Shown here: positions 58,976-64,000 of the stretch, in pieces
How positions within the stretch are numbered: position 1 is the first letter of the stretch
Layout of the letters: each line of letters begins with the position of its first letter
Assembly: GCF_018294505.1 (NCBI RefSeq)
Contig: NC_057814.1
Span: forward strand, 36,769,054-36,833,053
Direction: 5' to 3'
Origin: Triticum aestivum
Lineage: Eukaryota; Streptophyta; Magnoliopsida; Poales; Poaceae
Length of the DNA: 64,000 nt
Program-made: the position numbers and the translations under genes
The notes under the pieces: generated by a model
Databases searched by the model: none
What the model saw: the letters and a program-made list of their open reading frames with translations, nothing else
Told to the model about the DNA's origin: nothing

Positions 58976-59404
58976 GGTTTTCTTTGACAACTATCTGTAA
59001 GAGAAGTAATTCTGTAAGGGCTCGTTTGAATTGGAGGATTCCAACAATGCAGGGATAGGAAATAGACATGAATAGGATAGGAATGCACGTGCAAAACAGA
59101 GAATTTAAAAACACAGGATTTCTGCCAATCTGGGTGTTTGATTCACAACAATTGGAAGATCACAGGATGCAAAGAAGCATGGTGAGATTAAGTCAAACCA
59201 CAAGAAAATGTACGGTTATAATGCTATTATGCTACTATCTCTTAGTCTTGTGCTTCATGAATAGGAATTTGAAAAGGAGGAAAAGTGAAAATTAAAATTC
59301 CTACATTTTTTCTTTCAAGGAGACACTAAAGGAACAAATCCGTGTGCTCAGTGGACAATATATATAACATGTAGAGTAAAAAAGAGATGCAACAAGTGTA
59401 CAAC

Positions 59405-59570
59405 CTCTTTGGTGAAGCCATGTCGATCTCAGCGTGATTGGGTTGGCCGGTGAGGATGCTCCGGCTGGCTTTGCTGTCGGAGGAGGGGAAGAAGATCTTA
59501 GGCGTCTAGAGATGGAGCCCGAGGTACTGCTCCGCTGTGATGGAGGGTTTCGTCGTTGGAGCAACTCCGG
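59405..59570 (-). pseudogene. CACTA accessory gene, duplicated upstream exon
   Basis: Minus-strand coding similar to 58755-58975 in motif order (LLQRRNPPSQ, RRLRSSSPPP, TWLHQRG). It ends at CACCAAAGAG|GTTGTACACT, a splice-donor context repeated at about 60938 in the first exon. Confidence 0.45.
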
Positions 59571-59718
59571 TGAGTTGTATGACGCCGAGGCTGAAGCGGG
59601 ACAAGAGAGAAAACGAACAACGTTAACCTGAGTGGAATTCTAATAGAACCTCCAATACATGACGTAAAATACATAACCACAAAGTGCTAGATGTAAAATA
59701 CATCAGCCGCTCATCTCT

Positions 59719-59818
59719 GAACTTAACTGTCGAAACTGAACTTAACTGTCGAAACTGAACTTAACTGTTGAAACTGAATTTTGCTGTCGAAACTAAATTT
59801 TGCTGTCAAAACTAAACG
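59719..59818 (+). repeat. 20-bp tandem repeat
   Basis: Five imperfect copies of a unit of the form TGAACTTAACTGTCGAAAC, the last two changed to TGAATTTTGCTGTCGAAAC. Non-coding. Confidence 0.9.
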
Positions 59819-59833
59819 CACTAGCAAGTTGAG

Positions 59834-60640
59834 GCTACACATCGGTCGACTGACTTTTTCATCTCTGGTCAGTCGATTTTGCAGCCGTTGGATACGAAAT
59901 CAAGGGCATGCGGTTCATCTTCAACCTCCACCCCCCTGAGCCGCCAGCCACCACCGGCCAAACAGCAGCCCCCCGCCGCCCGCGACGGCGGTGCGCCGTC
60001 CCGCCCGCCCTGAAAACACTCCCCAACGCCGGTCCGCCGCCGCCCCGGCCATCCCTATAGCCCCCCCCCCCGTGCCGAGCTTTTTCTNNNNNNNNNNNNN
60101 NNNNNNNNNNNNNNNNNNNNNNNNNNNNNNNNNNNNNNNNNNNNNNNNNNNNNNNNNNNNNNNNNNNNNNNNNNNNNNNNNNNNNNNNNNNNNNNNNNNN
60201 NNNNNNNNNNNNNNNNNNNNNNNNNNNNNNNNNNNNNNNNNNNNNNNNNNNNNNNNNNNNNNNNNNNNNNNNNNNNNNNNNNNNNNNNNNNNNNNNNNNN
60301 NNNNNNNNNNNNNNNNNNNNNNNNNNNNNNNNNNNNNNNNNNNNNNNNNNNNNNNNNNNNNNNNNNNNNNNNNNNNNNNNNNNNNNNNNNNNNNNNNNNN
60401 NNNNNNNNNNNNNNNNNNNNNNNNNNNNNNNNNNNNNNNNNNNNNNNNNNNNNNNNNNNNNNNNNNNNNNNNNNNNNNNNNNNNNNNNNNNNNNNNNNNN
60501 NNNNNNNNNNNNNNNNNNNNNNNNNNNNNNNNNNCGAGCCCCCCTCCCCGCTGCGGCTGGTTCTTCCTTCACCCCGGCGAGCCCCCCACCCCCTGAAAAT
60601 CGACTGACCCAAAAGTCGATTAAGTCGACTGAAGTGTAGC
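59834..60640. mobile_element. Small inverted-repeat element with GC-rich interior (tentative)
   Basis: The left edge GCTACACATCGGTCGACT...GGTCAGTCGATTTT (59834-59880) is matched in reverse complement at the right edge (about 60595-60640, ending GTGTAGC). Between them are Pro/Arg-coding-like GC-rich sequence and an assembly gap. No clear target duplication was found. It sits inside the CACTA gene region and could be a MULE-derived or other TIR element. Confidence 0.5.
60088..60534. other. Assembly gap (447 N)
   Basis: Undetermined bases inside the GC-rich part of the small inverted-repeat element. Any frame drawn across it is meaningless. Confidence 1.
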
Positions 60641-60647
60641 TAAATCG

Positions 60648-60785
60648 GAGCAGCATCGCAAGCAAGAGCAAGAGCGAGAGCAGCAACGCGAGCAAGAGCA
60701 ATAGCAAGAGCAGACCAGGCAGGGGACCGAGAGAAAGAGCAGAGCAGCAGCGCGAGCAAGAGCTAAAGCAGCAGCAGCTCCTACT
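60648..60785. repeat. GAGCAA-type simple repeat
   Basis: A degenerate array of GAGCAA/GAGCAG/GCGAGA hexamers (AGCAAGAGCAAGAGCGAGAG and similar). On the minus strand it would translate as Leu/Cys/Ser low-complexity. I treat it as a simple repeat. Confidence 0.75.
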
Positions 60786-60937
60786 GATGTGGACGTCGCC
60801 GCCGAGGGAGCGACGCCGTGGAGGAAGTGGCCGGCGACGCCGCCGTGGATGGAGCCGCGCCGTGTCGGCTCGGGACCGAGCGCCGGCAGCACCGTGAGAT
60901 CGAATCAAGAAGAAAATGCGGCGATTAGTGTACAACC

Positions 60938-61135
60938 TCTTTGGTGGCGCCGATTAGGCCGCAGCTTCATCCGAGGAAACGGTGATGATGATGCTCTTCC
61001 GGTGGTGCAGGTGAAGACGGCGGTGTGGGAATGGAGGTGGCGCGAAAGATGAGGGGAACGTCGGGGCAGCTCCTTGGAGGTGGAGGACGGGGTGGCTGAA
61101 CCGGCGGGACGATGAGATCGACGATGGATCCTCAT
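60938..61135 (-). pseudogene. CACTA accessory gene, probable first exon
   Basis: An ATG at 61135 on the minus strand opens MRIHRRSHRPAGSATPS, a Ser/Arg/His-rich stretch, and MKLRPNRRHQRG, ending at AAGAG|GTTGTACACT, the same donor context as at about 59405. Upstream (61140-61330) is GC-rich and could hold the promoter/leader. Assignment as first exon is an inference from position. Confidence 0.4.
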
Positions 61136-61735
61136 CCGATACGGTGGATGAGGGATGTCGAGGTGTTGCTGTGGACGACGTCGTCGGGGAAGAGGCTCCG
61201 GCTGGGTGGCGGACGGAGCAGGGTGTGGGGTTTTGTCACGGGTTTTCGCGGCCTCGGTGTACGAATGGGTGGGCGGATGGGATGGCAGTGGGGAACCATG
61301 GCTTAGAGACGCGCTTGTCCGAAATGTGGGGTAAGTTACGAAAGTACCCCCACCGATTTGAGGCGGTTCTTTCGGTTCAGGGGTAGCACGGGCATTTCGC
61401 GTGTCGGGATTTCACAGGAGGTGGGAGTTTTCGCGCGCGTTGTAATTTCGGAATAGCAAGGCGCGGGTTGAGATGGAGGGAGTTGTCGGAGCACAACGAG
61501 ACAAAGATATATCTTAAATATTTCGGGCTAACAAGGCGCGGGTTGAAATTTCCGGACAAGCCTAACGTGTACTGTACCAAATCAATGCGCACTACAAATG
61601 TCATTCAAAACTTTGAATTCATGTTATGTTCAATTTAAATATTTCGCTACGTGTATCATGCATGCAACCTACTACTCAAATGAACGTTTTAGTGCATTCC
61701 AAACGTATATACTACCGCTTCAATATGAACTAAAT

Positions 61736-61840
61736 TTGAATTCGTTTCTCTATTTGAATAAGATCTACAGTAATGATTGTTGTGAAGTCAAAGCATTTGA
61801 ATTCGTTTCTCTGTTTTAATAAGATCTACAATCATCATTA
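61736..61840 (+). repeat. 61-bp tandem duplication
   Basis: TTTGAATTCGTTTCTCT followed by AATAAGATCTACA occurs at 61736 and again at 61797, with a less conserved AT-rich spacer. About 1.7 copies. Confidence 0.8.
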
Positions 61841-62090
61841 TTGTCAGGTTAAACCATCGTTTGTGTATTATCTTCACAACACACCACATGATTAGTCTCG
61901 AGTTACATATGAACTATGTGTACTATATGAACTCGAACTAGATTTTTTGAATCCACTTTATTTTGATTTCAAATCACATTACATTTCTAGCTCTAGCTAG
62001 ATCTTCATAATCTAAACCATGTCTCATATGTATAATGTGTTTATCACATTATGTATGGTGCCCCGCCCCCTACGCCTACAAGTATTTAGA

Positions 62091-62300
62091 TGTGAGTTGC
62101 AAACACCACACATTACCACAAATTCAAATAAAATGTGAGAATGTTCGATATATAGTATTGTTTAGATTGTTCGATATTTAGTTGTAAGCTGCAAACGCCA
62201 CACATTATCACAAATTCAAATAAAATGTGAGATTGTTTGATGTATAGTATGGTTTAGATTGTTCGGCATTTAGCTGTGAGTTGCAAACGCCATGCATTAT
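62091..62300 (+). repeat. 92-bp tandem repeat, about 2.3 copies
   Basis: Units begin TGTGAGTTGCAAACACCAC (62091), TGTAAGCTGCAAACGCCAC (62183) and TGTGAGTTGCAAACGCCAT (62275), exactly 92 bp apart. Each holds ATTATCACAAATTCAAATAA and GATTGTTCG words; the third copy is cut short. Confidence 0.9.
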
Positions 62301-63377
62301 CACATTATGGTATAACATGTGCACAACACGTGTATCACCGCTATATTCATGCATGCAATGTTTAAAACACTATGATCTCCTATTCAAATATATGAATCCG
62401 CTTTCATATCAAATTATAATCTTTGTTAGTCTCTTACACCCACACAATCCTCTAACCTTTGTAGCTACCACTAACTTTCTCTCATGCATGCACACGCCCT
62501 CCTCGCCCTCCCCCTCCCTCGGCATTCTATCCACCGGGCACATTCATTTTTTTCTTTAGGTCGTTCTCCTAGAGTCTCCACAACTCCTTTCCGACACACA
62601 CCGATCCAGCGATGCCTGCCTACAACATACACACACACCTTCAATCTCCTCCTTTATGTGTCCTTGGCTCGTGTCTCTCATACGGTCAGACACACGTGTA
62701 AACTCTCGCCCCTCTTTTCATCGATCTCACAACCGCACACTCCTCCCCCTATCTAGCTAGTAGTTGGGCCTCTCGCACCACCTCCTAGCTCCATTCTCTC
62801 TGTCTATCCGTCTCGCTGGGCCTTATTTGCCTCTAACAAATGGACGTACACCGACCGAACTCTCGTTATACATATAGCTAGCTAGGTCCTTATAACTCGT
62901 TTTTACCCACACGTCAATCGATCTACCTCATTAATTGTGTCTCTCCCTTCCTCCGACAAACAACAATTGATCTACCGATCTAGTTAGGTTTGCTTACCAA
63001 ACACATGGTTCCCCTTCATCATCCATGGATGCGTCCCGGCAGATCTATCACGCACAGGCACACACAGAAACACATCCCCACTCTTATTGATAACATTGCA
63101 GTTCCACCCTCAGTTTGTCTAGTAGGCCTCTCCCACCATCTTCGAGAAGCAACTCCATCACCCATCCAGCACTCTACCCCTCTCCCTCCCTCTCTCTCTC
63201 CTCTCTCTCTGTCCCATCATATTTCCCATCCTTCAGTTATGTATGGATGTCGACCGATCTCCCTCAAGACATAGCTGGGTCTCTCCTTCTCAACACATAT
63301 ACGAGTCGTTCTACCTCTATAGTTAGGCCTCTGCCTACCCCTCCCCCCACCCCCCTCCCCGCCACACACACTGATAC

Positions 63378-64000
63378 NNNNNNNNNNNNNNNNNNNNNNN
63401 NNNNNNNNNNNNNNNNNNNNNNNNNNNNNNNNNNNNNNNNNNNNNNNNNNNNNNNNNNNNNNNNNNNNNNNNNNNNNNNNNNNNNNNNNNNNNNNNNNNN
63501 NNNNNNNNNNNNNNNNNNNNNNNNNNNNNNNNNNNNNNNNNNNNNNNNNNNNNNNNNNNNNNNNNNNNNNNNNNNNNNNNNNNNNNNNNNNNNNNNNNNN
63601 NNNNNNNNNNNNNNNNNNNNNNNNNNNNNNNNNNNNNNNNNNNNNNNNNNNNNNNNNNNNNNNNNNNNNNNNNNNNNNNNNNNNNNNNNNNNNNNNNNNN
63701 NNNNNNNNNNNNNNNNNNNNNNNNNNNNNNNNNNNNNNNNNNNNNNNNNNNNNNNNNNNNNNNNNNNNNNNNNNNNNNNNNNNNNNNNNNNNNNNNNNNN
63801 NNNNNNNNNNNNNNNNNNNNNNNNNNNNNNNNNNNNNNNNNNNNNNNNNNNNNNNNNNNNNNNNNNNNNNNNNNNNNNNNNNNNNNNNNNNNNNNNNNNN
63901 NNNNNNNNNNNNNNNNNNNNNNNNNNNNNNNNNNNNNNNNNNNNNNNNNNNNNNNNNNNNNNNNNNNNNNNNNNNNNNNNNNNNNNNNNNNNNNNNNNNN
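63378..64000. other. Assembly gap (N to window end)
   Basis: Undetermined bases to the end of the window. The other end of the CACTA element and of the Athila-type elements could lie in or beyond it. Confidence 1.

Larger units (their letters stand above)
53805..61400 (-). mobile_element. CACTA transposon, Caspar-like (one end and accessory gene)
   Basis: The left end is CACTACAAAAAAATACACTTCC, matching the conserved end of Triticeae Caspar-type CACTA elements. It is followed by a subterminal GGCCC-rich array to about 55075 and a multi-exon minus-strand gene from about 61135 down to 55346. No transposase with a DDE core is found in the window, and the opposite end is not seen. It is inserted in the Athila-type element after GCAT. 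The right boundary given here is only where recognisable CACTA content fades. Confidence 0.75.
61400..63377. other. AT-rich region without genes
   Basis: No frame over about 95 codons shows any family motif. The left third is AT-rich with two tandem repeats (annotated separately). From about 62440 it turns pyrimidine-rich, with CT and CA microsatellites (62625-62640 and 63180-63212). It may be decayed element interior or ancestral intergenic DNA. Confidence 0.6.

Noticed and set aside
59859..60935. Long open frames crossing 60088-60534
   Set aside because: They exist only because the run of N contains no stops.

Overview
The window looks like intergenic DNA of a Triticeae grass (wheat, Aegilops or a close relative). 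It is almost entirely transposable elements nested in one another. The element types are those typical of that tribe: BARE/Angela/WIS-type Copia LTRs, Tat- and Athila-lineage Gypsy elements, a CACTA element with the Caspar-type end, plant LINE fragments and a transposase-bearing Mutator-like element (MULE). Two runs of N (60088-60534 and 63378-64000) show it is a draft scaffold. I see no ordinary single-copy host gene, tRNA, rRNA or CRISPR array.

Layout, left to right. 1-11149: a large Gypsy-type element with 3.9-kb LTRs and a non-coding interior (LARD-like), arranged LTR-interior-LTR-partial interior. 11150-12702: the 3' part of a Copia element. 12703-13022: the end of a LINE polymerase. 13023-13546 and 44089-44570: two direct copies of a 0.5-kb segment. 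Between them, at 13562-44079, sits a MULE of about 7.3 kb net, bounded by about 258-bp terminal inverted repeats and a 9-bp target duplication with one mismatch. It carries a GRF zinc-finger/coiled-coil gene (+), a small basic-protein gene (+) and a five-exon MuDR-type transposase gene (-). Three later insertions enlarge it: a solo Copia LTR (16022-17750) inside the small gene, a complete BARE/Angela-type Copia element (22383-43860) inside the right inverted repeat, and a complete 12.9-kb Tat-lineage Gypsy element (30054-42971) inside the 3' LTR of that Copia element.

The Tat element is the most gene-rich object here. On the minus strand it carries gag, protease, reverse transcriptase, two RNase H domains and integrase. 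On the opposite strand lies what looks like a complete Pol II gene: TATA box, 5'-UTR intron and eight coding exons with phase-consistent GT-AG introns, encoding a protein with the 'putative gypsy type transposon' domain and a coiled coil.

44571-47943 holds low-copy-looking sequence, then a minus-strand chromovirus-type Gypsy remnant in which gag is joined directly to the tail of pol, then a LINE ORF1-like fragment. 47944-53804 holds two related Athila-type elements, one inserted in the LTR of the other. The inner one has gag and protease but no polymerase before the CACTA break. From 53805 on, a CACTA element contributes its conserved end, a dense GGCCC-rich subterminal array and a minus-strand multi-exon accessory gene with duplicated exons. 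61400-63377 is AT-rich with short tandem repeats and no gene.

Relative ages agree with the nesting. The Tat LTR pair differs at 4 of 519 positions, while the host Copia LTR pair differs at about 12 positions over the first 824 bp. Several coding frames are broken by single-base losses, often in short homopolymers, so some breaks may be assembly errors rather than biology.
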